Assembly: GCA_913042885.1 (NCBI GenBank) | Contig: CAJWLW010000155.1 | Span: forward strand, 1-10,764 | Source: an uncultured Lentisphaeria bacterium | GTDB taxonomy: Bacteria; Verrucomicrobiota; Lentisphaeria; JABSQK01; CAJWLW01 | Direction of reading: 5' to 3' | Length of the DNA stretch: 10,764 nt | Shown here: positions 1-6,222 of the stretch, piece by piece | Position numbering within the stretch: position 1 is the first letter of the stretch | How the letters are laid out: the number at the start of each line of letters is the position of its first letter | Notes under the pieces: generated by a model | What the model was told of the DNA's origin: nothing | Databases searched by the model: none | Seen by the model: only the letters and a program-made list of their open reading frames with translations | Program-made: the position numbers and the translations under genes

Positions 1-34
1 GGGTCAAGGCGACGGTTGTTGCCGTGCTTCCAGC

Positions 35-1486
35 TCACTGATTGATTATGGCATCAACCTGACTGAGAATCAAAGCGAGACAGTCCACCTCGCCGCCGAA
101 AGAATCCGGGCAGGCGGTAATATTGGCCAGGGCCAGGTTCGCCAGCGCGGTGACACCGGCCGTATACTCACCTAATGCCGTCGGCACCTTACACGCCATC
201 ATGACGTCGCAGGACGCCTCGAAAACTTGATCGGCGATAAGCTGGCATTCGACACAAGAAGACGTCCCGCCCGCCTCGCACACCGCCAGCGCGCACTCGC
301 ACTCCGCCAGCGTGGAAGGCATCACAGCGTTGTCGAGCTCGATGGCAATGTACCGTTCCGGATCCGGTATGCTCGGGGATTGGACGCCATCGGGATCGAT
401 GTAGATAGCACGGTATTCGACCCTCAGGAAGTACGTCCCGTCCACCAGGGAGCCGCCGGCCAGATCCTCGATATCAAAGGTGATCGTCTGGGTCTTGCAG
501 TACGCACAGCCGTCGACCCCGTCGTTGTGGGTGACGTCGGCACCACCCTTAAAATCGGCGCCGTACGAGGTGCCGAAAAGATCCACCTTCATAAACGGTA
601 TCCAGTTTATGTTACCACCAGCCGCATTGTCGAAGACCGTCCCGTTAGTGACCGTAACCGTCAACTGCGTGTCGGACCCCACGATCAGCCGGGAACCCCA
701 ACTCAGGTTCGAATCCCCCGACGTCTCCGGCAACTCAACCGCAGTCCCGTCAGCAGTCACTTTCGCGCTAGTCACCGTTTCCACGCCCGAGGTGGTCGAG
801 TTATGGGTGTTAGTTGTGATAACCTCCGCCAGGTCGCCCTGGCACGCCGCCAACGCCGCCGCACATGTGTCCAGCTGCGTCTGCTGGAGTTCTGCCGAAT
901 CGTTGAGGAGCTCGATGGCAATGTACCGTTCCGGATCCGGTATGCCCGGGGATTGGACGCCATCGGGATCGATGTAGATAGCACGGTATTCGACCCTCAG
1001 GAAGTACGTCCCGTCCACCAGGGAGCCGCCGGCCAGATCCTCGATATCAAAGGTGATCGTCTGGGTCTTGCAGTACGCACAGCCGTCGACCCCGTCGTTG
1101 TGGGTGACGTCGGCACCACCCTTAAAATCGGCGCCGTACGAGGTGCCGAAAAGATCCACCTTCATAAACGGTATCCAGTTTATGTTACCACCAGCCGCAT
1201 TGTCGAAGACCGTCCCGTTAGTGACCGTAACCGTCAACTGCGTGTCGGACCCCACGATCAGCCGGGAACCCCAACTCAGGTTCGAATCCCCCGACGTCTC
1301 CGGCAACTCAACCGCAGTTCCGTCATGATCGATTTTCGCGCTGGTCGTCGTTTCCACGCCTGAGGTGGTCGAGTCATGGACGTTAGTAACGATGATCTGC
1401 GCCAGGACGCAGGTGTTGAATGCCAGGAGAATCGAAATAGCCGCGGCAATCTGAAAAAACTTGTTGTCTATCATTGTCTTTTTCAT
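35..1486 (-). CDS. Exported Cys-rich protein with two tandem ~191-residue repeats, function unknown
   Basis: I do not recognise a named family. The 483-residue product begins with a basic N-terminus and a hydrophobic stretch (about residues 10-29) ending in VLA-Q, a plausible signal peptidase I site, so it is probably exported. Two repeats follow (about 31-194 and 222-385). They are rich in Thr, Ser, Asn, Gly and Asp, look like beta-sandwich domains, and each holds a CAYC pair (C136/C139 and C327/C330). Each repeat is followed by a segment of the form LxxCxxALAxC. The C-terminal ~90 residues are mostly helical in character and hold nine Cys (396, 398, 403, 411, 414, 426, 432, 459, 469), which suggests disulfides. 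The ATG at 1486 has only a weak GAGAG upstream; an ATG four codons later is possible. It lies 202 bp after the oxidoreductase gene and may have its own promoter. A surface or extracellular structural or binding role is inference only. Confidence 0.85.
   Translation of the reverse strand: MKKTMIDNKFFQIAAAISILLAFNTCVLAQIIVTNVHDSTTSGVETTTSAKIDHDGTAVELPETSGDSNLSWGSRLIVGSDTQLTVTVTNGTVFDNAAGGNINWIPFMKVDLFGTSYGADFKGGADVTHNDGVDGCAYCKTQTITFDIEDLAGGSLVDGTYFLRVEYRAIYIDPDGVQSPGIPDPERYIAIELLNDSAELQQTQLDTCAAALAACQGDLAEVITTNTHNSTTSGVETVTSAKVTADGTAVELPETSGDSNLSWGSRLIVGSDTQLTVTVTNGTVFDNAAGGNINWIPFMKVDLFGTSYGADFKGGADVTHNDGVDGCAYCKTQTITFDIEDLAGGSLVDGTYFLRVEYRAIYIDPDGVQSPSIPDPERYIAIELDNAVMPSTLAECECALAVCEAGGTSSCVECQLIADQVFEASCDVMMACKVPTALGEYTAGVTALANLALANITACPDSFGGEVDCLALILSQVDAIINQ
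335..1325 (-). repeat. Tandem direct repeat, 573-bp period, with a near-identical 418-bp core
   Basis: Bases 335-752 and 908-1325 match at an offset of 573 bp. I see only two differences in the 418 bp: T at 373 versus C at 946, which changes Ser to Gly in the protein, and C at 746 versus T at 1319, which is silent. Just outside the core the match falls sharply, to roughly three quarters on the high-coordinate side and about half on the low-coordinate side. The repeat is fully inside the coding sequence and keeps frame (191 codons). Confidence 0.95.
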
Positions 1487-1688
1487 TTCTGTTTGCTCTC
1501 GGTTTTGCCCACATCGAGTCGGCTTTTTTGTTAGTTCTTCCCAAACCCTGTTACTGGTCTAAGCAATCGCAACGGAAAATGCAAGAGAAAAAACGATGAG
1601 TTGCGAAAAAATATCGACAATGCCGTGGCAGCGCACGCCGGATTTTCCTGCAGCCGATGTACAGGACTGACTGAGCAACTGGAAGCGA
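1487..1688 (-). other. AT-rich gap before the repeat-protein gene; possible leader or promoter region
   Basis: The part at about 1490-1620 is much richer in A and T than the rest of the window and contains T-runs on the minus strand. A TTGCAT box followed after 17 bp by TAGACC is the best promoter-like pair I found, but the -10 box matches the consensus at only three of six places. Near the oxidoreductase stop codon there is a 5-bp inverted repeat (TCCTG/CAGGA) without a U-tract, so I do not call a terminator. No gene is visible here. Confidence 0.3.
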
Positions 1689-2669
1689 TCATACTTCCTT
1701 GAGATAGACTCGGCGCTTCTCTTTTTGGGCCAGCCTGGCCGCGGTTGCGATCGCAATGCCTTCAAGCATCTCCTCGTAGGGCGCCTGCGGTTTGCCGGTA
1801 TGCACCATCTTTTTTATGCGCTTGAGGATTTCGACACAGCCGTAGGGAAACTCGAAATCGCCCAGGGCTGGAGAATGAATGACACCGTGGCTGCTGTAGG
1901 CACTTGCATACATCGCGCAGTGTGGGGTGCCGCCAACGGCGCAGTTGAGCACCACTCCGGCTGCCGGCCGGTTCGGTTTGCCACCGTAATCCAGGTGGAC
2001 ATAGGCCAGTGGTGTTTGACCCATCGCCTCGACGGCCTCAACGCCGGCGCCGAACAGATGCTGAGCCAGGCTGATGGCATGAATGTGGCTGGCCATGGTG
2101 GTGGCGTTGCCGCCTTTGGTGATGCCGAACTCGACCGGGCCGATCTCTTTGAAACGCGCCCGGAAACGCGAAACATGCGGCAGGGCCCGCAGGATAGAGA
2201 GCGACATCACCGGTGTATCATAACGCTTTGCCAGCCGGACGATGGCGCGCGCATCCTTCACCTCATAGGCGAGGGGTTTGTCAACAAAGGTCGGAACTCG
2301 TTTCTTCAACCCCGGGGTGGCGAACTCGAGGTGGTCGTGGCCATCCTCATCGCAATCGGCAATGAACACCAGGTCGACGTCGTCGGAAACCTCATCCAGA
2401 GAATCGCAGACCTTGGGCTTGCCATAGTAGATGGCTGACATTTCCTCCGCGGCCGCACGATTTTCATCCCACAGCTTGGTGACCTCGAATCCGGCAACCC
2501 GCGGGATCATAATTTTTTTCTGCTCAAGATATTCCGTGTAGAAGTAGAAGTACCCGCCCTTGCCGAATTGAAGCTCGCGGAGAACAAGCGGGTCGTGACG
2601 CTGGATGATATTCGCGTAATAGATTGCATGCAGATCGCAACGGATCATGCCAACTCGTATTTTAGCCAA
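1689..2669 (-). CDS. Gfo/Idh/MocA family oxidoreductase-like protein
   Basis: This 326-residue cytoplasmic protein resembles the Gfo/Idh/MocA family, NAD(P)-dependent enzymes that oxidise, reduce or epimerise sugars and cyclitols. The N-terminal domain has Rossmann-like order: first strand at residues 4-9, a strand with VDLVFIADC at 98-106, and VDKP at 129-132, the equivalent of the family's EKP motif with its conserved lysine (K131). A His-containing helix follows (H195, H197), as in the family's substrate site. The usual glycine-rich GxGxxG loop is replaced by GMIRCDLHA (7-15), so nucleotide binding is unusual or lost. I chose the TTG at 2669 because AGGAGG stands 7 bp upstream; longer versions would start inside the preceding gene. 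It lies 37 bp after that gene and is probably co-transcribed. A role in catabolism of the released sugar is inferred from context. Confidence 0.87.
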   Translation of the reverse strand: MAKIRVGMIRCDLHAIYYANIIQRHDPLVLRELQFGKGGYFYFYTEYLEQKKIMIPRVAGFEVTKLWDENRAAAEEMSAIYYGKPKVCDSLDEVSDDVDLVFIADCDEDGHDHLEFATPGLKKRVPTFVDKPLAYEVKDARAIVRLAKRYDTPVMSLSILRALPHVSRFRARFKEIGPVEFGITKGGNATTMASHIHAISLAQHLFGAGVEAVEAMGQTPLAYVHLDYGGKPNRPAAGVVLNCAVGGTPHCAMYASAYSSHGVIHSPALGDFEFPYGCVEILKRIKKMVHTGKPQAPYEEMLEGIAIATAARLAQKEKRRVYLKEV

Positions 2670-2676
2670 TGTCCCG

Positions 2677-2682
2677 CCTCCT
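2677..2682 (-). promoter_or_regulatory. Ribosome binding site that fixes the TTG start of the oxidoreductase gene
   Basis: A perfect AGGAGG lies on the minus strand 7 bp before the TTG codon at 2667-2669. It decides the start: the next in-frame ATG is six codons downstream and would leave the first beta strand incomplete. Confidence 0.8.
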
Positions 2683-2706
2683 GTCGTTGTTATTGTTTTC
2701 GCAGCG

Positions 2707-5073
2707 TTATTGCCATTGGTACACATGCACCCCAAACGGTTCGAAGTGATCCGCCGCTTGCGTTGCCGGCGCCGGCATCCTGCGGTCCTCGAAAAGAACA
2801 CTCGCCCGAACCGGCCGGGGGAAAACCCAGCGGGCGGCGACCCGGTCCGCCGACATGTTTACCGCGAGCAATACGTTTCCGCCCTCATAGCGGACATTGC
2901 GAAAGAAGATCGAGCCGGCGGCGCCACCGCGCTCGATCGACACATCCGTGGTTGTCGTCCCCACCGCCAATGCCGGCCCCAGATGCCGCATCATCGTCGC
3001 GATCCGCAGCGCTTCGGCCCATCGCCCCGGATAGTCTCGAGGGTTCAGGTAGTTGGCGTAAATGGTGTAGCCCCGGACGCCGAGAACCAGACTGTAAAAA
3101 GCCATGGCCCGGATTTCCGCGGCGGTTGGTCGCATGCCCTCGTCGGCGCTGAATTTGGGACCGTGACCAATGTCAACGGCCTGCGAATTGAACCAGATCG
3201 GTTTGTTGCTCCCCCTGACCGCGTTTTCGAAGGCCACAATCGTCCAGCCGTAGATCATCATCGGGTGATACTGCGGCACGGGATAGCGATAAGCCACCAT
3301 GACGTCGCCGGCGGGAACGCAGACATCGAGTCGTGGCAGATTCGAAATCGCAAACAACGTCGGCCGGTCGGGGTCGTTTTTTTTGAATGTCTGGCGTGAG
3401 ATATTCAGCTTTGCAATTGTCGATTCTGAGACCGGCGTGGCCGCGGTGTCTTCGATGTTCTCGGGATCGTCGGCCCAATACGCGAAAATGCTGGGATGAT
3501 CCCTGAACCGGCCCTGGCCTGTCACGAACAGCGTCTCCTCCGCAGTGGCCGGATCGTCGATTTTTCCCATGTCGGCGGACATATTAAGCGCTGCCATGAT
3601 CCCCGCTTTGGCCTCTTTATCCAGCCCTACCCGCCTTTCGGTCGTATTAAGCACAAAGTTATAACCGGCATCCGTTGCCGCTGCCAGCGCTGCGAAGTTG
3701 AAACGCCCGTCGTCCGGATGGCAAACGTAAGCGTAGATGCCGATCGGGAAGAACGGGTCGCCATTGAGGCGGAACGGTTCGGTCTCGTACTCCGATTTGT
3801 TGCTCAAAAACTGACCGATGCCGAATTGCCAGACCAGCATATTGCCCGCATTGCCTGCCTTGTCGGCGACGGAGATGCGCACCCGATGCAATCCTTTCGC
3901 CAGCGGTGCGGCGGGAGTGAGCGTGACGCCGTGCGACTGCACATTGGCGTCTGCTGTGACGTCACGTCCGTCCAGCAGCACTTTCGCCGAAGCCAGGTCG
4001 ATCCCCGATCCGTGCTCCGCGAACCTCGCACTGATTACCGGGCGGTCGTTGGCATTGTCGTTGGGCGTTGGCTCAGGCCGGTAGACGAGTGGCGGCGTCG
4101 TGTCTTCGTCCGTCCAGCTTGGCCGGTGTGACAGGAACGTGCCGTCGCCGATCCAGCATGGCCGGCGGTGCTGGTCCGGGACGGCCAACCGCCAAAACCA
4201 GCGGCCAGCCGGCAACGCCTCTGCGACGTGATAGCTGTCGCCGCCGACCTCGTGCTGCTTGGTCGCGGTAATATCGAATATCGGAGAACTGCTGTAGGCC
4301 AGCAGGTAGGGACCGGTCTGAATGTCGTTGCGCCAGCGAAAGTGCGGCCGGCCGTCGGCGACGACGGCGTCGGCGGCCGGCAGGCGCAATGTGATCCGGG
4401 GCAGGGTCGCCGTCTCGACGACGCTCAGATCGTCGAACCACACTTTCTGCGCATAGCACCAGACCCGGAGTTTGATGCGCAGTTTCGTCTGGTCGGTGCG
4501 GGTGACGAACGTTCGCCGATGCAGCGACCACTGCGAGGCAACCGGCAGGTACACACCGCCCTGCGGCGGCAGCGTAATCTCGATGTCCGACCAGCGTGTC
4601 GGTTCCCCGGCCCGGGCCGCGTCATCGGGCACCATTCCCAGTTCCAGGTTGGGTCCGCCCGGACGACCTTTGTTATACTCGGGGTCGCCTGCCGTCGTTT
4701 TGGGGACGACGGAAGATCGGCATTTATAGTAGAAGGACAGGACGTACTCGGTCCGCGGCTTAACCGCGATCACCGTTTCCCAGTAGCCGAGATCGTCTGA
4801 ATCCATCGTCTCGACGGCAACGCACTTGCCGCTGACGTACCCGGGTTTCTCCCAGGTAAGCGCTGCCTTACGCCCCGTGCCGACGCGCCCGGGCGTGAAA
4901 CCGGCTGGCTGCGTCGGTACGGTGGCGTCCGCTGCCTCGAACCCCGGGTTCGGCACCAGATTGATGACCTGGAAAGGCGTCCCCTGCGCCTTCGTCGGTA
5001 ACATCAGCATCGCTCCCATGAGATACCCAAGAACACCAAATATCATAACCTTCGGCCCGGTTCGTTGCCACAT
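2707..5073 (-). CDS. Exported multidomain glycosidase-like protein (carbohydrate-binding jelly roll, Ig-like domains, barrel)
   Basis: The 788-residue product starts with a signal peptide (basic start, hydrophobic 9-26, cleavage probably after TKA at about 27-30). Order of domains: a CBM4/9-like jelly roll (about 37-219) opening with NLVPNPGFE and closing with VWFDDLSVVE, both typical of that fold; a fibronectin/Ig-like domain (225-315); a second Ig-like domain (326-418) with the pattern DGRDVT...LAKGLHRVRISVADKAGN; then a TIM-barrel glycosidase-like region (about 427-712) opening with LNGDPFFPIGIYAY; then a short C-terminal beta domain. HPSIFAYWADDPE at 526-538 sits where related hydrolases carry the acid/base residue, but it has Asp-Asp rather than Asn-Glu or Asp-Glu, so catalysis is not proven. 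PTAAEIRAMAFYSLVLGVRG (about 649-668) is typical of related proteins from PVC bacteria. It is probably a polysaccharide-degrading or -binding protein of the periplasm or cell surface. Start choice: the ATG at 5073 has AGGAGG at 9 bp; the ATG at 5082 touches that site. Confidence 0.85.
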   Translation of the reverse strand: MWQRTGPKVMIFGVLGYLMGAMLMLPTKAQGTPFQVINLVPNPGFEAADATVPTQPAGFTPGRVGTGRKAALTWEKPGYVSGKCVAVETMDSDDLGYWETVIAVKPRTEYVLSFYYKCRSSVVPKTTAGDPEYNKGRPGGPNLELGMVPDDAARAGEPTRWSDIEITLPPQGGVYLPVASQWSLHRRTFVTRTDQTKLRIKLRVWCYAQKVWFDDLSVVETATLPRITLRLPAADAVVADGRPHFRWRNDIQTGPYLLAYSSSPIFDITATKQHEVGGDSYHVAEALPAGRWFWRLAVPDQHRRPCWIGDGTFLSHRPSWTDEDTTPPLVYRPEPTPNDNANDRPVISARFAEHGSGIDLASAKVLLDGRDVTADANVQSHGVTLTPAAPLAKGLHRVRISVADKAGNAGNMLVWQFGIGQFLSNKSEYETEPFRLNGDPFFPIGIYAYVCHPDDGRFNFAALAAATDAGYNFVLNTTERRVGLDKEAKAGIMAALNMSADMGKIDDPATAEETLFVTGQGRFRDHPSIFAYWADDPENIEDTAATPVSESTIAKLNISRQTFKKNDPDRPTLFAISNLPRLDVCVPAGDVMVAYRYPVPQYHPMMIYGWTIVAFENAVRGSNKPIWFNSQAVDIGHGPKFSADEGMRPTAAEIRAMAFYSLVLGVRGYTIYANYLNPRDYPGRWAEALRIATMMRHLGPALAVGTTTTDVSIERGGAAGSIFFRNVRYEGGNVLLAVNMSADRVAARWVFPRPVRASVLFEDRRMPAPATQAADHFEPFGVHVYQWQ

Positions 5074-5082
5074 GACTGCCAT

Positions 5083-5088
5083 CCTCCT
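5083..5088 (-). promoter_or_regulatory. Ribosome binding site for the glycosidase-like gene
   Basis: AGGAGG on the minus strand directly abuts an ATG at 5082, too close for initiation there, and stands 9 bp before the ATG at 5073. This favours the shorter product by three residues. Confidence 0.75.
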
Positions 5089-5154
5089 CTTTTAGTTGTG
5101 ATTCATCGCCAACGAAGCCATCGCGCGCAGCGGAAGGTTCATCAACGCCTGGTT

Positions 5155-5901
5155 TCAGAGATCATCGACAATGCTGCCGTCGCGGAACTGGTAAAAGTTG
5201 CTTGGCGCATTGCCGTAATTGCCGACGAGGTCTGACTTGATCAGCGTTTCCACATGCCCGTCGGCAAACCAGAAATTGCCCCGACTGTTGTGGCGCAGAT
5301 GAAGCGGCGCCGTCCCGACCTCGTGCGGATTAAAGTAGTACTTCTGCTCCGTGCTGCCGACCGGATCATTCTTCATCGTGTCGCCGAGGAGGAGGAACTC
5401 GGTCGGCGATCCGTAGCTGCTGCTCGGCAGGTGATACGAAGCGATCAAACTACTCGCGATACGGAAAGGCCCATTCCCCTGTTCACGCCGCATCCCATAG
5501 GTTTTGGCATACCCATACAACGCGTCAAAGACGGGCGGCGTTCCGCTGGGACATACGAAGATCGAGCTGGCACCGACGGTCGGCGTCTCGACGATGCCGT
5601 CGTCATAGAGCATCTTCGGCCAAATATCCAGCGCCACCGGAAACAACCCGGGAAACTGGCGGTAGAGCGGTGTCGACCAGCCGTCATTGTTCTCTGCGTA
5701 TAGGATTTGGGCCAGTCCCACCTGCTTTAGATTGCTGACGCATAAGATCGCCCTCGAGCGCTCCCGCGCACCCTGTAGCGCCGGCAGCAACATCGAAGCG
5801 AGGATCGCGATGATCGCGATGACCACCAACAGTTCTATGAGCGTGAAGTTTCTTGACGCGACTCTCCGCGTCAGCGCTTTTCGCAGGCACCCCATCTCCA
5901 T
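5155..5901 (-). CDS. Type II secretion/type IV-like pseudopilin with H-X9-DG motif
   Basis: The 248-residue product has a short basic leader (1-18), then the prepilin signature [16 protein letters not shown] from F19, including the conserved Glu at mature position 5 (E23), followed by a helix running into [14 protein letters not shown]. Prepilin peptidase should cut before F19, although position -1 is Asn (N18) rather than the usual Gly. The globular part has two Cys (C54 in [10 protein letters not shown]117 in FVCPSG) and the motif H204-X9-D214-G215, the mark of the large H-X9-DG pseudopilin family (SBP_bac_10/DUF1559-like) that is greatly expanded in Planctomycetota, Lentisphaerota and Verrucomicrobiota. 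These proteins lie in the inner membrane facing the periplasm and often sit singly beside hydrolase genes; their role is unclear. It lies 81 bp before the exported glycosidase-like gene and is probably co-transcribed. The ATG at 5901 has AAGGAG at 9 bp; the ATG at 5910 touches that site. Confidence 0.93.
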   Translation of the reverse strand: MEMGCLRKALTRRVASRNFTLIELLVVIAIIAILASMLLPALQGARERSRAILCVSNLKQVGLAQILYAENNDGWSTPLYRQFPGLFPVALDIWPKMLYDDGIVETPTVGASSIFVCPSGTPPVFDALYGYAKTYGMRREQGNGPFRIASSLIASYHLPSSSYGSPTEFLLLGDTMKNDPVGSTEQKYYFNPHEVGTAPLHLRHNSRGNFWFADGHVETLIKSDLVGNYGNAPSNFYQFRDGSIVDDL

Positions 5902-5910
5902 CTCGATCAT

Positions 5911-5916
5911 CTCCTT
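5911..5916 (-). promoter_or_regulatory. Ribosome binding site for the pseudopilin gene
   Basis: AAGGAG on the minus strand abuts an ATG at 5910 and stands 9 bp before the ATG at 5901. The spacing supports the start at 5901, the same arrangement as in the next gene downstream. Confidence 0.7.
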
Positions 5917-5989
5917 CTACGTTCGCGCTATGGGCGACGCCGAACAACTCGTGTGCCGCCCGCGCCCGCCGGAATCCAGGCTGATAATC

Positions 5990-6007
5990 GTGCTCGAACG
6001 CGAGCAC
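5990..6007. repeat. Inverted repeat, 7-bp stem with tetraloop, in the pseudopilin leader
   Basis: GTGCTCG and CGAGCAC pair perfectly around a four-base loop (AACG on the plus strand, CGTT on the minus strand); in the minus-strand RNA a G-U and a U-A pair can lengthen the stem to nine. It lies about 90 bp before the pseudopilin start, without a U-tract, so it could be a leader structure or a protein-binding site. Confidence 0.5.
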
Positions 6008-6112
6008 AACAGGCGACCGCCAGTGAACCTTCCGTCCGAACGGCTGCTCACGGTGCTACATTAGCCGTTAGGCGCTTATCCCGCCACTTCTTGTTTTTTT
6101 TTCACCACGGTT

Positions 6113-6145
6113 GAAGCGCCGGATGTCGGGTGATCCGGCGACTTC
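6113..6145. repeat. Strong inverted repeat, 12-bp stem with one bulge
   Basis: GAAGCGCCGGAT at 6113-6124 pairs with ATCCGGCG plus CTTC at 6133-6145, with one bulged base at 6141 and an 8-base loop. It lies about 78 bp after the stop codon of the DUF6067 gene. In the minus-strand transcript it is followed by a run of nine A rather than U, so it is not a classical intrinsic terminator; it could mark an mRNA 3' end or protect the upstream message. Confidence 0.6.
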
Positions 6146-6180
6146 GCCCTGGCTTCTGATATCTGAAGACTGATCTCCGG

Positions 6181-6221
6181 GTTTGCGGGCGAAGGCCGCT
6201 TTAGCCGGCAATGGCGCAAAC
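6181..6221. repeat. Nested inverted repeat just after the DUF6067 gene stop codon
   Basis: GTTTGCG at 6181-6187 pairs with CGCAAAC at 6215-6221, and inside it GCCG at 6195-6198 pairs with CGGC at 6206-6209. The outer arm begins one base from the stop codon at 6223-6225. There is no U-tract on the minus strand, so its role as a terminator is doubtful. Confidence 0.5.
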
Positions 6222-6222
6222 T

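Noticed and set aside
335..1325. Repeats considered as CRISPR or a mobile element
   Set aside because: There are only two long copies in frame within one coding gene, with no short spacers, terminal inverted repeats or transposase.
227..1363. Long open frame on the plus strand (378 codons) containing a repeated sequence
   Set aside because: It lies antisense to the repeat protein, its product is Arg/His-rich and low in normal domain features, and the repeat is simply the other strand of the coding repeat.
1725..2438. Plus-strand open frame of 237 codons over the oxidoreductase gene
   Set aside because: It is antisense to a clear Gfo/Idh/MocA-like gene and has no family features of its own.
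6094..6102. Run of nine T on the plus strand near a strong hairpin, considered as an intrinsic terminator
   Set aside because: All genes run on the minus strand, where the hairpin is followed by A, not U; on the plus strand the T-run precedes the hairpin.
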